Source: Corythucha ciliata | Taxonomy: Eukaryota > Arthropoda > Insecta > Hemiptera > Tingidae | Length of the DNA stretch: 64,000 bases | Assembly (NCBI GenBank): GCA_038030265.1 | Contig: CM075937.1 | Coordinates: forward strand, 21,018,001 to 21,082,000 | Reading direction: 5' to 3' | Part shown: one piece after another, positions 35,659 to 46,989 of the stretch | Layout: each line of letters opens with the position of its first letter | Position numbering within the stretch: position 1 is the stretch's first letter | Position numbers and translations under genes: made by a program | Notes under the pieces: model-generated | Databases searched by the model: none | What the model saw: the letters and a program-made list of their open reading frames with translations, nothing else | What the model was told of the DNA's origin: nothing

Positions 35659-37446
35659 GAATGTACGGGTTTTCATTACAAAATGAGAGAGCTTACAGTC
35701 ACTTTGTTGTTGCTTATCTTTAATAGACTCGGAGTTTGTTTATAACACTGACCTAGATCTGGACGAATGATGGGCTTTATTTGTAAACACTGTCTCCTCT
35801 TGTTTTGAAGATTGTTTTCCCTTAAAGAATGTAAAGGCGAGAAAGTCTAACAAGGCTGATAACCGTTGGTATACAAATGAGTTGCGTGAAATGAGGAAAA
35901 AACTCGAAATTGTGTGCAATCTGTCCCATTGCTATGCCGATAATTCATTCAAGAGTCTACAACGGAATTTAAGAAAGGAATATAAAAAGGCTTTTCAAGC
36001 GGCTAAAATTGCCTACAATGATAATAAAATAAACAACGCTTCCAATAGGCAGAAAGCCTCCTGGGATCTCGTAAATGATCTTAGGAACAAAGCTAGGAGT
36101 CACCCAGACCCGCCTCTAACTGCCGCATAATTCAATGTTCACTTTTCTAAAGTTGTCGAGCAGGATGTTTTGAATAATATCAAGCCTGGCACTAGTAATT
36201 TTGCTGATTTCAAACGAAGTAATAAACCTCTTAAGACATTCGATTTTAAGCATGTGAGTGAGCTTGCGGTGAAGCAATGCGTTTTGTCACTGAATAACAG
36301 CAAAGCTCCTGATTGGTTAGGCCTGAGCGTTCCCATAATAACGGGCATTATCGATGAGATTCTTCCCGAACTCACGTACTTGTTAAATTGTCGTATTTCT
36401 GCTAGTCTTTTTCCGACGTGTCTTAAAACGTCTTTGGTCTCAGTTATATATAAGAGGGACGATCGTTTGGACCAAAATAATTACAGACCTATAAGTATTT
36501 TGCCAGTTTTCTCCAAGATCTTGGAGAAATTAATGAAAAGTAATATTGTAGATTTCTTGGAAGATATGGGTCTCTTATCCTCTCATCAGTACGGCTTTAG
36601 AGCTGGTAAAAGCACGACGGCGGCGATTGTTGATCTTGTTGATGAGGTTCCGGCTGGTTTCGAACAGAAGGAGCACGTGAAGGGGATTTTTATTGACCTC
36701 AAGAAAGCTTTTGACAGCGTGTCACATAAGGTGCTTGTGGCTAAATTAAAGTGGTACAACTTTTCACCCGATGCTGTTAACCTTGTTGCATCATTTCTTT
36801 CGAACCGAAAGCAAGCTGTAAAATTGGTTCTGATGTGTCTGATTTGTCCCTTGTCCAGCATGGTGTGCCTCAAGGGTCTATTCTGGGGCCAGTGCTGTTT
36901 ATGATTTTCATCAATGATTTTCCAGCCGCTTTAAGTCCATCCACTCATTGCGTTTTATTTGCTGATGACACCACCCTCTTGGTGAAGAATGACTCGTTAA
37001 CGTCAGTGGATGATAAAGCTGAGGACGCGTTGGATAGAGCTGAGGACTGGTTTTCAGCCAACCTACTTGCTCTAAATAGGGATAAGACCGAGTTTATGGA
37101 CTTCAGATCCACCATCGGTGACGAGAGACGCTCCGTTAAATTCTTGGGCTTGCATATCGACGACCGCCTCGTTTGGGATCGGCATAATTCATTTTTGTCT
37201 AAGAACCTGTCGAAAATATTTTTTCTTCTTAGGCGTATGAAACATTCTGTTTCTAATTCAGTGCTATTAGGCACGTATTTCGCATTGTTTCACTCGCCAC
37301 TCACATATGGGTTGCTTGCATGGGGACACTGTTCGCGAGCTAAGTCTATTTTTTCCCTCCAACGCAAAGCAGTTAGAATTATATGCAATAAAAGATATAG
37401 GGATGACTGTAAAAGTGATTTTCGTAACCTGAAGATCGTGACTTGA
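35659..37446 (+). pseudogene. LINE B ORF2, reverse transcriptase and C-terminal region
   Basis: After the MITE come a basic linker (35882-36127), a TAA at 36128, and the RT in the same frame (36170-36904). RT blocks in order: NSKAPDWLGLSVPII, NNYRPISILPVFSKILEKL, HQYGFRAGKSTTAAIVDLV, motif A FIDLKKAFDSVSH, then a one-base frameshift near 36826. In the new frame (36835-37446) come QHGVPQGSILGPVLFMIFI, motif C FADDTTLL (catalytic DD at 36964-36969), FLGLHIDDRLVW, and the thumb region PLTYGLLAWGH...LQRKAVRII. Stops and frameshifts after 37446 disrupt the last part. One stop plus one frameshift in the RT means the copy is inactive but not old. Confidence 0.9.
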
Positions 37447-37902
37447 CCATCGGTTTATATGTATATTTCCCTTCTTCATGTACACAAGTCCAGAAAAGAT
37501 TTGGCCATTCAAAGTTATCCATTCTCGGAATTGTGGCACATTAATCACACCCTTTTGTAGGCTTCCCAAGTCGCAGGGTAGCGCTGATTGGTGGGGCATT
37601 AAATTTTACAATGCCAATCCGCTTGAATTTGTGAGTCTTGATTTTGAAAATTTCCGATCAAAGTCGAAGATTTTTTTTTGTGGAGAACAGTTTTTTTACT
37701 TTCGAGGAGTTCCTAAGCCAAATTTTGGGTTATAAAGACGGTAAGCTTGTGATATCGAACTTGTGATAATTATCTAGTCACGTAAGCTCAAGTTAATGTT
37801 AACATAACTCTGTTTTTAACTTAATTTATTTGAATTTATTATTTTCTGTAGACGATTATTCTACCTACTTAGGTGCTCATAATAAATATCTCTCTCTCTC
37901 TC

Positions 37903-38530
37903 ACAAGGAGTTACTTAGTGCTCTCGTATGGGTCCAGGGCTTTGCTGCGTCTTCAACAACGACTTCCCTAACTAACTGATGATGCACTGCGAACGGCCAA
38001 CTTCGCGTAGTTGCATTGTCATCTGGAGTACGGTACTCTGATTTGGGGGACTTTCTCTCATACCTTTCGCATCTTCCGCCTTCAAAAACGTTCCGTGAGG
38101 CTTACTGTGGGACTGAAGCCACGTCATTCCTGTAGAGAGGCTTCCTCCTCTCTCAGAATACTTCCCCTCGTCTCAGTTTTTACATTCCAAACGTTGAGTT
38201 ATGTGATCACCAACGTACAGTCCTTCAGATTACGATCAGATGTACACGACTACTCAACGCGAAATGCCGAACCAGCTTGTGAAGAATAGATCTCGCCTGG
38301 AGTTGACCAGTGGAGGTTTCCACGATGTTGGTATCGGTATTTTCAACATTCTTCCGGATCTAATGAGGTGTTTGCCGCCGACGCTTTTTAAGACGAGACT
38401 CAAAGCCTTACTCCTTTCTAGGACGTGTTACGACGTGCAGGAGATCATATCCCATCTCCGATCCTGGGGACCTGTTAAATAGCCAGTTGTTCATTGTTTT
38501 GACGTTGTATTGCCATTTTATGGTTAGTAA
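37903..38530 (+). pseudogene. LINE A, 3' part: RT motif B and C-terminal domain
   Basis: Directly after the CT-rich tail of LINE B the sequence reads as a decayed GVPQGS-x-LGP block (KGVT*CSRMGPGLCC, then NNDFPN), the RT motif that should follow the NRYQAV segment left behind at 34090. The FADD block is missing, so there is a further internal deletion near 37975. The C-terminal domain then follows: LEYGTLIWG, LQKRSVRLTVG, CREASSSLRILPL and, in another frame (38240-38482), NILPDLMRCLPPTLFKTRLK with ALLLSRTCYDVQEII, the usual end of CR1/Jockey ORF2. It finishes near 38530 with AAAATAAATTGG; no clear microsatellite tail. Confidence 0.8.
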
Positions 38531-38874
38531 AATAAATTGGTGGTATGAGCTAGACCCTTAGAATGGTTTTATTGATCATGAACTGAACGAGAGTTCTTGT
38601 ATGAAATCAAATCATAAACAAAACATTGAAACATATGAGGGGAGGGGGCAGCATATCAATAGGGCAGATTTTCGCATTTGCCTGAGCCCTCGATCTCGTG
38701 CCAATAATGAACGCGTCAGATAATGCCAGATGCATTGACGGGTGGGGAGTATCACGAGTGTCATCAAGCTTAGTGCACTCAAAAAAAGGTCACGAAACTT
38801 ACATTTCCACTGAGACCCCCAAAACATCTACTGGGGTTTCAATACGTCTCATAACAATGACCCCAAGACTATTA

Positions 38875-39035
38875 GGCTCGTTTCACACAGGGTGCCTCGC
38901 ATGTGTGAACCGAGAAACCTCTTCAAACCACTGATGCGTAGAGATCAAATTTCGGTTAACACATGCAAGGCACCCACCGCGGTCGCACCGCGTAGCAACC
39001 ACACCTCGGGAAATCGCGTTTGTGTGAAACGAGCC
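38875..39035. mobile_element. Small Harbinger-like MITE with nested inverted repeat
   Basis: 161 bp with terminal inverted repeats GGCTCGTTTCACACA and a TTA target duplication (38872-38874 and 39036-39038). Just inside lies a second inverted repeat of about 24 bp (GGGTGCCTCGCATGTGTGAA at 38889 against its complement ending near 38980) with a loop of about 40 bp. It lies in a family-5 array remnant. Confidence 0.85.
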
Positions 39036-39049
39036 TTAATTTTTCTTTT

Positions 39050-39960
39050 TAAAATAAGTCCCTTAGCTGGCAATCTGGCGGATATTCCGCCAAGAAACTT
39101 GTAATTTCGTTTAAACATGGACCGGGAATTGCAAAGTCACACATTTTATTTAGCTCTTGATATTGCTTTTACTCAGCTATTCTTCAGGACCCGGTCAGTC
39201 AACTGGCAATTCCGCAGTCAAGGAAGTCATGCTTTGACCGCTGTTGTAGCTGGCTAGCCTGTGTTCGGCTCCTGCCAGCAAAAAAACACCCAAAACTTAC
39301 AATTAAGGCTCTTTTAACTTGTATTCCACTGAAATTAAGACCCGAATTTTGTTAATTTCGCAGATATTCAGCCAGGAAGATTATAATTTAGTTCAAATGA
39401 GTACCCAAAATGGCAAACTCACAAATATTTATACCTAAATGTGTAATCACACAGCTATTCGTCACGGGCCAGTCGGGGCCAGCCAGCCCAAGGTCTACGC
39501 TCACTAGAGATTGGCGTTATCGTTATTTTTTGTAAACGTTAATTAACGTTCGTTGACGAAAAATAACTGTTACAAAATAACCGTTAAAAATTAACTGGTT
39601 GGTCTGTTTTGTTTCGTTCCCGCTAGGGACATCAGTTCTTCTCCCGCAACTGTTGAAAGTGTTAACTCGTTGATAGATAACGCCATCTCCGAGCGTTGAG
39701 AAGAAACTGGTTGAATTGACCAGTTATTTTTCAACGGTTATTTTTTAACGTGATTAACTGGTCGTTAGTTATTTTATTGTTAACTGTTGCGCCATAACAG
39801 TTAACCGTTATTTAACCCACCTCTAACGCTCATTAAAAAAAAAAAGGTCCTGAAACTTGCGGTTTCGCTGAAATCGAGACGTCACACTTACGATACAGCT
39901 AATCTTCCATTTTCACGAATGTATGCATTCAAAATGTTGAAAAACTGTCTCAGGAACTGT
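39050..39960 (+). repeat. Family 5 array around the hAT MITE
   Basis: Units such as AACTTGTAATTTCGTTTAAA (39098) and AACTTGCGGTTTCGCTGAAA (39852), plus two CTATTC-TCA blocks with CCGGTCAGTC or CAGTCGGGGCCAGCC (39176-39200, 39453-39486). Confidence 0.65.
39505..39825. mobile_element. hAT-type MITE
   Basis: 321 bp. Ends are TAGAGATTGG and CCCACCTCTA, matching the common hAT terminus TAGAGRTGGG. An 8-bp target duplication, ACGCTCAC/ACGCTCAT with one mismatch, flanks it (39497-39504 and 39826-39833). The interior is packed with variants of TAACGGTTA and TTAACTGGT in both orientations, possibly subterminal transposase sites. Non-coding. Confidence 0.82.
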
Positions 39961-40557
39961 GCCTACGGGTCAGTGGTTTGGTTCGGATAAAATAAATAGA
40001 AGCTGCGTTGAGTGCGAAGTTACATTTTAGAGGATACATTTTAATCAAATTATTTTTCAATTTCACCTCAGTTTCACTGTGAGTGAAGTAAAGCCGCTGT
40101 TTCTTTACAGAAAGGCACTGTTTTTTTTTGTTTTTTACACGAAACTTTCAACCTTTAAAATAAAGGAGAGAGGTAGATGGAAGTAGCCAACATCTGCATT
40201 TGCTAAAAGGTCGGACGAGAAAAATGGTTTTTACGGACCCGAGGGGGAAAAATTATATAGGAGGAAGCTTCAAGGCGTTCATTAAAATTTCAATAAGCCC
40301 CCACTTCCTCGGTCCTGTGGACCCTTCAGTGAACGATAAAAGATGGTAGGAAAGATAAAGCCTGTTTTAAAGGATGCAAAGAAAATTAGGTTTCCTTTAT
40401 TTTGACTATGGCGATGACTGGGAAGCTGGAATATGCCTGTTGGAGGTGAAGGAGGAAATCACATGTAGGGTTTGCTTCATTGCTATTTTAATTAGAGCAA
40501 TTTATTGTGAACGTGAAAATTAACTTTTTTTACAAAAAAAAATCTGATGAGACAGAA

Positions 40558-42098
40558 ATGGATCGGCAAAATGGAACAGATCACGATAAAAAGGAGGCGA
40601 AAGAGTCGTTCGCGGTCAATGGAAAAATTTGTACGACAAACTGTGGGTTCCCCATCGTTCGTCAGATGTCGAAAAAATTCGGCATGACTGAAACGACCGA
40701 CGAATTTGACAATTGGACCGTCTACTGGACCGACCGCTTCCCTTCGGCGGATCGGTTCAAATTCCTCAAGAGACATCAACGTATCAACCATCTGCCGGGA
40801 ATGTTGGAAATTTGTCGAAAGGACGAGTTGTCGAAAAATTTGAATCGGATGCTGTCGAACTTTCCTCGCGAGTATGACTTTTTCCCGAGGACTTGGTGTC
40901 TACCGCTAGAGTTGTCTGAGTTGATGAGCTATTCGAAAAAAAATCCGAAAAAAATTTTCATCTTCAAGCCGAGTAGAGGAAGTCTCGGGCGGGGAATTTT
41001 CCTTGCGAAAACGATAGAGCACGCCGATTTGCTAACCCAGCGAATTGGGCAGGTGTACATCAGTAGACCGTTTCTAATTGACGGATTTAAATTTGATTTA
41101 CGTCTTTATGTTCTCGTGACATCTTGTCTACCTTTACGCTTGTACGTGTACAATGAAGGACTAGCGAGGTTTGCAACTCAAAAATATGAACCGGCTGAGA
41201 GCAACCTTCACGTTAAATATATGCATTTAACTAATTATGCAGTCAACAAAAATAGTAGCAACTTTGTTAATGATGAAATAGAAGGAAGTAAAAGGAAGCT
41301 GAGCACAATTTATCGTTGGTTTATCAAGCACAAGTACGACGCGAAAAAAATCTGGGAGTCAATCGACGATGTCATCATAAAAACCATTCTGGTAGCTCTG
41401 CCACAAATGAGACTTCAGTACAAACATTTTTTCCCCTACCACGTTGACAGTATCGCAGGTTTTGAATTGTTAGGTTTTGATTTTATCCTCGACTCAAAGC
41501 TCAAACCATTTCTTCTCGAGGTGAACCACACGCCGAGCTTCACCCGTTGCACACCGCTCGATAAAGAAGTAAAAGACAGCCTCATGCGGGACACATTCGC
41601 TCTATTGAATTTGTCGAGTAACGAATACTCGCGAGTCTGTCGCGAAGAGAAATATTTGTTTCAAGAGCGTCTATACAATAAAATGAAAATTACGACATCG
41701 CGCATTAAAGCCCGTCACGAACAGATGCTCAGAGACAGGGAACAATGGGAGCTGATGAACATTGGTAACTTTAGACGAATCTACCCTTGCCATCAAATGA
41801 ACAAATACAAGCCTTTCTTGAAAGCGACGGTGATTAATTCTACGAGGCTCATCGCGAGCAATTCGTCAAACAATTGAGTCAAGTACTAAAGACGATATCA
41901 ATCAAACCGGACATCGTGGTACCGGAAAAGGAGAAATTGAGCGCCATCTTTCTAGGACCACCGACATCCGTGAAAGACTCGGAATTACTGTTGGGTTCGA
42001 GCCAACTGCACGACAAGACGCTCGAAATCGTTCCTGAAGAACCTTACGATGAAATTCCTGATGAAGACGTAATTGAGATCGCTAATTTATGTAATTAA
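40558..42098 (+). CDS. Tubulin polyglutamylase-like protein (TTLL6/13 type), intronless, with one frameshift near the 3' end
   Basis: The main frame runs from the first in-frame ATG (40558) to a TGA at 41875 (439 codons). Family blocks in order: GMLEICRKDE (81-90), FPRTWCLPLE (109-118), nucleotide-loop lysine and glycine-rich segment KPSRG...GRGIFL (137-149), DGFKFDLRLYVLV (175-187), HLTNYAVNK (223-231), LLGFDFILD (304-312), and the metal-binding LLEVNHTPSF (319-328). These are the ATP-grasp motifs of TTLL enzymes, which add glutamates to tubulin tails in cilia and axonemes; the closest pattern I recognise is TTLL6/13. After about residue 427 the coding character moves to another frame: an open, acidic tail begins near 41838 (YEAHREQFVKQLSQ) and ends at the TAA at 42096. 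One missing base there would join them into about 513 residues. Absence of introns is unusual for this family and suggests a retrogene. ATTAAA at 42128 could be the poly(A) signal. Confidence 0.85.
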
Positions 42099-42127
42099 TC
42101 TTGTCCAACTTAATTTGTTTTACATTT

Positions 42128-42133
42128 ATTAAA
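42128..42133 (+). promoter_or_regulatory. Candidate poly(A) signal of the TTLL gene
   Basis: ATTAAA, the common variant hexamer, lies 30 bases after the stop codon that ends the shifted C-terminal frame. Its position supports the later stop (42098) as the true end of the gene. Confidence 0.35.
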
Positions 42134-42594
42134 TCCATTATAGAGCTCTGTTCTACTTAAAAAGAGTTTCTGCGGAGGACAGTGGGTTTCTAACTTGTTG
42201 TGTGGTTGTAGTGAAGGGGGGAGTTTTGCCTCCGGGTGCGCTGGCAAGTTTACAGGGACGGATTTTTCTTTTCTCCCCCCCCCCACCAATTCTCTTACAT
42301 TCATGTTCCCAAAAGGAAATGGTCTATAACATTTTCCATCAGAATCAGCAACTGCTAACTTTATCTCACAAAAGTGGCAATTTAAGCCCTGGAAATAGGT
42401 GAATTAGCTTGAAAGTACATACGGTTACACATTAATATTGTGTTTTTTAAATTATTCCCTGCAGCGCGCTCTCCTTCTAGGCTTATAGTAAGAATGGGCT
42501 AAGGAAAAGCTCGGTATAGTTTATTCTCAAGGGCGAGCGAGAGTCCATCAGAGTGCGGACAGTCTATGAATCGCCATTTTATGAAGGGATTGTA

Positions 42595-44207
42595 CAGTGT
42601 CTCGCAAAAGTATTCGTAAATTTGCATTTTTCATGAAATACCAGCGCTTGGAGAAATAGGGAATTCAATTGTTCAACTCGAACTCTTCTGATTGGTTGGA
42701 ATGGTGGTCTGGGATTATACTGGGGCCAAATTATCAGTTAGGAACTTGAGACCAATAGAGTACCAAGTATTACATTTCATTTTTGGATAAATGTAGCAAG
42801 CAAAAGTTTTCGTAACTGCAAGAGCCGTCACACGCCCTTATAAAATGGATGCTTCAGCTTCAATATTCCGGGCGATATCTAGCCTCCACTCTTGCTCCAT
42901 GTGCTTAGCAAGAAAAATAAAGTTTTAAGAAAATGGGGCGTAAAAAAATACATCCATAGAGAAGCGTCTTCGAATTGTATTTTTACGGGAAAAAGGGCAT
43001 ACGCTGAGGGAAATTAGTGAGCAGTGTGGCGTACCGATTTCCACCGCTCAGTACGTCATCAAGCGATTTAAGAATTCAGATACTTTGGAGGATGCGCCAA
43101 AAACCGGAAGACCCAGTCTGCTAGACTCTCGTGACGAGCGAAAAATTTTAAGGAAAATTAAGGCTGATCCTCGCAGTAGTGCCGTAAGCATCGCTGTGGA
43201 GCTCCAAAATAAGACAGGGAAGAAGGTTAGTGCCGACACCATCAGGCGATGTATCAAGAAGAATGGGTTCAATAGCAGAAGGACGAGAAAAAAACCATTC
43301 ATTAGTTCCGTGAACAGAAAGAAAAGAATAGAATTTTCGAAAGACTTCTTGAAGAAGGACCCTGACTTCTGGAAGGACGTTGTTTTCTGCGATGAGTCAA
43401 AATTCAACGTGAAGGGGTCGGATGGTTTGGTTCGCGTATGGAGAAAACCGAACACAGAGCTGGAACCGAAGAATTCAGTCGGGACTGTGAAACACGGCGG
43501 CGGCTCAGTGATGGTATGGGGGTGTTTTTCGTCAGCTGGTGTGGGAAAACTGGTTTTCATCGACGGAATAATGGACAAATTCAAGTACATTGACATTTTG
43601 AAGATGAATTTGAAAGAAAGTGCTAGAGTATTGGGCATTGAGAACACGTTCAAGTTTTACCAGGACAACGACCCGAAGCATACAGCGTACCTAACACGCG
43701 AATGGCTTCTCTATAATTGCCCAAAGGTTCTTCAGACACCTCCACAATCCCCGGACTTGAACCCTATCGAAAATTTATGGGCTTTCTTGGAGGCAAGAGT
43801 ACGGGAACATGAGGTTCGAAATGTCAACCATTTGAGGCAGGTACTTTCCACAGAATGGGATAAAATTACGTCCGATCGTACGTCAAAATTGGTCAAATCA
43901 ATGCCTGATCGCCTAAAGGAAGTCTTGGCGAGAAAAGGATATGCGACGAAGTACTAGTTCCCCTACTTTATTTGTACGAATTAAAATTACGAATACTTTT
44001 GCTGCTTTCATTTTCGTATATTCTAAAATTTTCTTGGATTGATTCCATGGCCTTAACGTTTTCTTTGGTTGTATCGATTGGTATTTGTTCTATACTCCTT
44101 TAATTATCACTTGGATAAAAAAAGGGAAACTGATATTAATGAAATCTTATTTTGGAGGGGAACTTAAAAAAATGACAACAATTTACGAATACTTTTGCGA
44201 GTCACTG
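42595..44207 (+). mobile_element. Tc1/mariner transposon with IR/DR-type termini
   Basis: The element is 1613 bp with CAGTG termini and a TA target duplication on each side (42593-42594 and 44208-44209). The outer inverted repeats share CTCGCAAAAGTATTCGTAAA. A second inner pair of related sequence (GCAAAAGTTTTCGTAA near 42798 and TTACGAATACTTTTGC near 43988) lies about 200 bp inside each end, the IR/DR arrangement of elements such as Bari, Paris and Sleeping Beauty. The inner and outer copies are probably the transposase-binding sites. It sits about 0.5 kb downstream of the TTLL gene and carries a nearly intact transposase. Confidence 0.95.
42933..43957 (+). pseudogene. Tc1-like transposase (DD34E), one frameshift near the N-terminus
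   Basis: The continuous frame covers 42944-43957. The natural start is the ATG at 42933 (MGRKK...), which is out of frame with the rest because of the A7 run at 42942-42948; one base gained or lost there explains it. Total length would be about 341 residues, the normal size. The N-terminal part has the paired helix-turn-helix DNA-binding region (EKRLRIVFLREKGHTLREIS, then GRPSLLD). The catalytic triad is complete: D in VFCDESKF, D in YQDNDPKHT, and E in PDLNPIENLW, with 34 residues between the last two, so DD34E. No internal stop is visible, so the copy is young. Confidence 0.92.
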
Positions 44208-44489
44208 TAAGTTCAAGCCCAACTCTTTCCTTCCGAGCAATAAAACTGTTTCAACAATTAAACAACAGACCCAGCCAGTGGCAAGCAGGGGTCTTCAAAA
44301 TGACAAATTCACCACCGGAAACTTGAAATACAGCCTTAAAGAACTCAATCCAACAACAGAACCGGATTTTGACCCTATACATGTACCTAACATTTAATTT
44401 TACCGATAGAAATCGAATTACAGGCTCCAAAGCATTGCTCAGTTTATCAGTTACAATTCGTCGCCACACCTCAGTGATAAAACGGTCGA
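44208..44489. other. Short unique segment between the Tc1 element and arrays
   Basis: No coding potential or repeat unit recognised. Confidence 0.4.
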
Positions 44490-46080
44490 ACAGTTAAGAA
44501 GTTGAAAATTGCTAACTCGCTTCATAAATTTAGAAAGAGCACTCGTTTATTTGTCGATACAATTGAAGAATCAGTGGTAATTCGCGCTTGTAATTGAAAA
44601 AAGACTGTCTTTCGTGCCTTGAATTAATGAAAAACGCTAATTCACTGCTAAAATTGAGATAGAGCGCTACAATTGAGGAAAATTGCTAATTCGTTGCTGA
44701 AATTGAGAAAATTAACTTGAATGAAATTAAACTTGAAACAACCGCTAATTCACCCCTGAAATAGAGAAAATGTGTTTTTTCGAGGCTAAAATTCAGAAAA
44801 ACGCTAATTCTATGCTAAAATTGCGATAAAGCGCTACAATTTGCAAATATGTATACTACGAATTTTTAAAAAAAAACCTTATTCACAGCTTAAATTGAGA
44901 AAACGCCAATTCGCGTTTTCTTGAGGCATGGATGAAATGCACTAATACAATGCTCAAATTGAGAAAAAGTGATCATTTACTGATCAAATGGAATTAATTG
45001 GTAATTATTCGTGGCTAAAGTTGTGGGAAAAGTGCTAAATCGCTTCTAAAAATTTTGCAAAAGCTCAAATTCAGAAGAGATAGGCTAATTTAAATTATTA
45101 GGGTTACTCAAATAAAACTCAGGATTTCGGTAAACCATTAAACAGATGTTATAAATATAGTTTCTTTAGTAACGCATAGACAGGGGGGGGGTGGAATTTC
45201 ACTTAATTACAGAGAAATACTTATTACAGGTTTACAGGCTGATTATTTGAGTACCCCTATTTATTCATTTATCCATCAGGAAAAATTTAAATTCATCAGG
45301 ATCAAAAATAAACCCTATTCATAATCTGCGTATGCCCTTGAAAAGCCAATTCACTCAAGTTGAGAAAAAACGCCAACTCACACGAACACGCCAATTTATA
45401 GCTAAAAATGAGAACTACCGCTAATTCGGGGGGGGGGGGTGAAGAAAAACGCTGATCCGCGGCTAAATTGAGAAAAATTACTAATTTGTGTAGAAAATTG
45501 AGAAAGAGCACTTGTTCGTAAATTTAAAAAACGCTCAGTCATGTATTCTTGAGGCAACATCTTGACTCTAACTGAGAAAAAGCGCTAATTCGAAGCTAAA
45601 ATTCTAGAAAAAGCACCGAATCGCAGCTAAAATAAAAAAAACTCTCATTCGCGGCTGAAATTGAGAAAAATCGCTATAATTCATAGCTAAAATTGGAAAA
45701 ATGTGCCAATTCAAGGTCAAAATTGAGAAATGGTGCTAGTTCACGGGTCAAATTTATGAAAAGCATTCGCTCTTACGATTGTAAGAATACGCGAAATAAA
45801 TTACCATTCGTGGATAGAAATCGAGAAATATTTCTTATTCCAACTAAAATGAAAAAAAAAAACAAAAAAAAAAAAAAAAATAGCAAAAAAAAAAAAAAAA
45901 AAAAAAAAAAAGCAAAGCAAGCAAACGAATATCTGCAAATTCGACTAGGCTAAAATTGAGTAAAAGAGGTAAATGGCAGCTATAATTGAAAAAAAATTGT
46001 AATTCCCGGCAAAACGACAAACGAATAGACCTATTTTGTAAAATTTAGATAAAGTGCTAAATCGCAGCTTATAAAAAAAA
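44490..46080 (+). repeat. Family 2 array (forward) with a unique insert
   Basis: Units at 44500-45100 and 45330-46080, for example GCTAATTCACTGCTAAAATT at 44637. A unique insert lies at about 45105-45330. A-rich simple sequence at 45849-45911. Confidence 0.8.
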
Positions 46081-46989
46081 ACGTCATCCGTTAAGACACA
46101 TTTTTTTCCTTCCAGCTACTTCCTAAATTCCTTTCCTCACAAGAAATTCGTCAATTCGGCAACGCTGGTGAGAGGATATTCTCTAAAAATTCATCCACAA
46201 ATGAGCGTTTGTCTGCATTTAAGCTGCGAATTAACGCCTTTTCTCAATTTTAGCCTCAAATCTAAGGATGCCAGGTGTCAGAGGGATGAAATCGAGACAT
46301 CTCCCTCCTTCCCAAAGCGCTGGGAGAGGGACGTGACCAGTCTCATACAAACGAACAATTGTTCCAGCAAAGGTGTTCGGAGCACATCAGTTGACATGAG
46401 ACTGGCCAATTAAATTCAAGTAGATAACATCATGTTATTGGCTGGTCCCGTCAATATCATCACATCGCCGTTGATTCATGTCCCGACTTTCGAGAATTTT
46501 TTGGCTGGCGATGAAGGTAAATGCCCCAGCCAGACGCTAATGTTCATAAAACCATCGAATGAGACCAGTTATACGATAAATAAGCTCTTAGGAAGAACTT
46601 ATTCATTCGCATCCCGCAGTAGCGTAGAAACGGGGGGGGGGAACTGCCCCTTGGGGTGAACCCTGAGCCAGCGTAGATACCGCGATTGACCTCCGATTGG
46701 CCTCATGTCTGAAAAGCTTAAATACGGAAAAATGAGGATTTTCAGGTTCTATATTCATTATTCATGGATGTAGATGTGAAAAGGTTGGACCTTTCACGAA
46801 TCCTTTCTATACGAATTCCAGTCCTTACCCGACCACACAGTGTGGGCTGAATATTCGATTGAGCCCTCGAGAGTGCTTTTCTGGTGGCTCAAATATAGAA
46901 AATGCCCGCCTTCTTAAGAGAAAATACACCATCTCCAGTTTTGTTAGGTCCTTTAAGCACACTAATGTACTGATTGGAGCAACTTTCTG

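Larger units (their letters stand above)
34110..37903 (+). mobile_element. LINE B (CR1/Jockey group) inserted in LINE A
   Basis: The insertion starts shortly before the ATG at 34141 and ends in a short CT microsatellite (ATAAATATCTCTCTCTCTC, about 37883-37903), a typical CR1-like tail. Both ORFs are recognisable. Within it, a Harbinger-type MITE occupies 35152-35655. LINE A RT blocks on either side (NRYQAVS on the left, the GVPQGS-like block on the right) are neighbours in an uninterrupted RT, which proves the nesting. Exact ends are uncertain by about 25 bp because the CT-rich flank hides the target duplication. Confidence 0.88.

Noticed and set aside
43048..43653. 201-codon minus-strand ORF
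   Set aside because: Antisense shadow of the Tc1 transposase.
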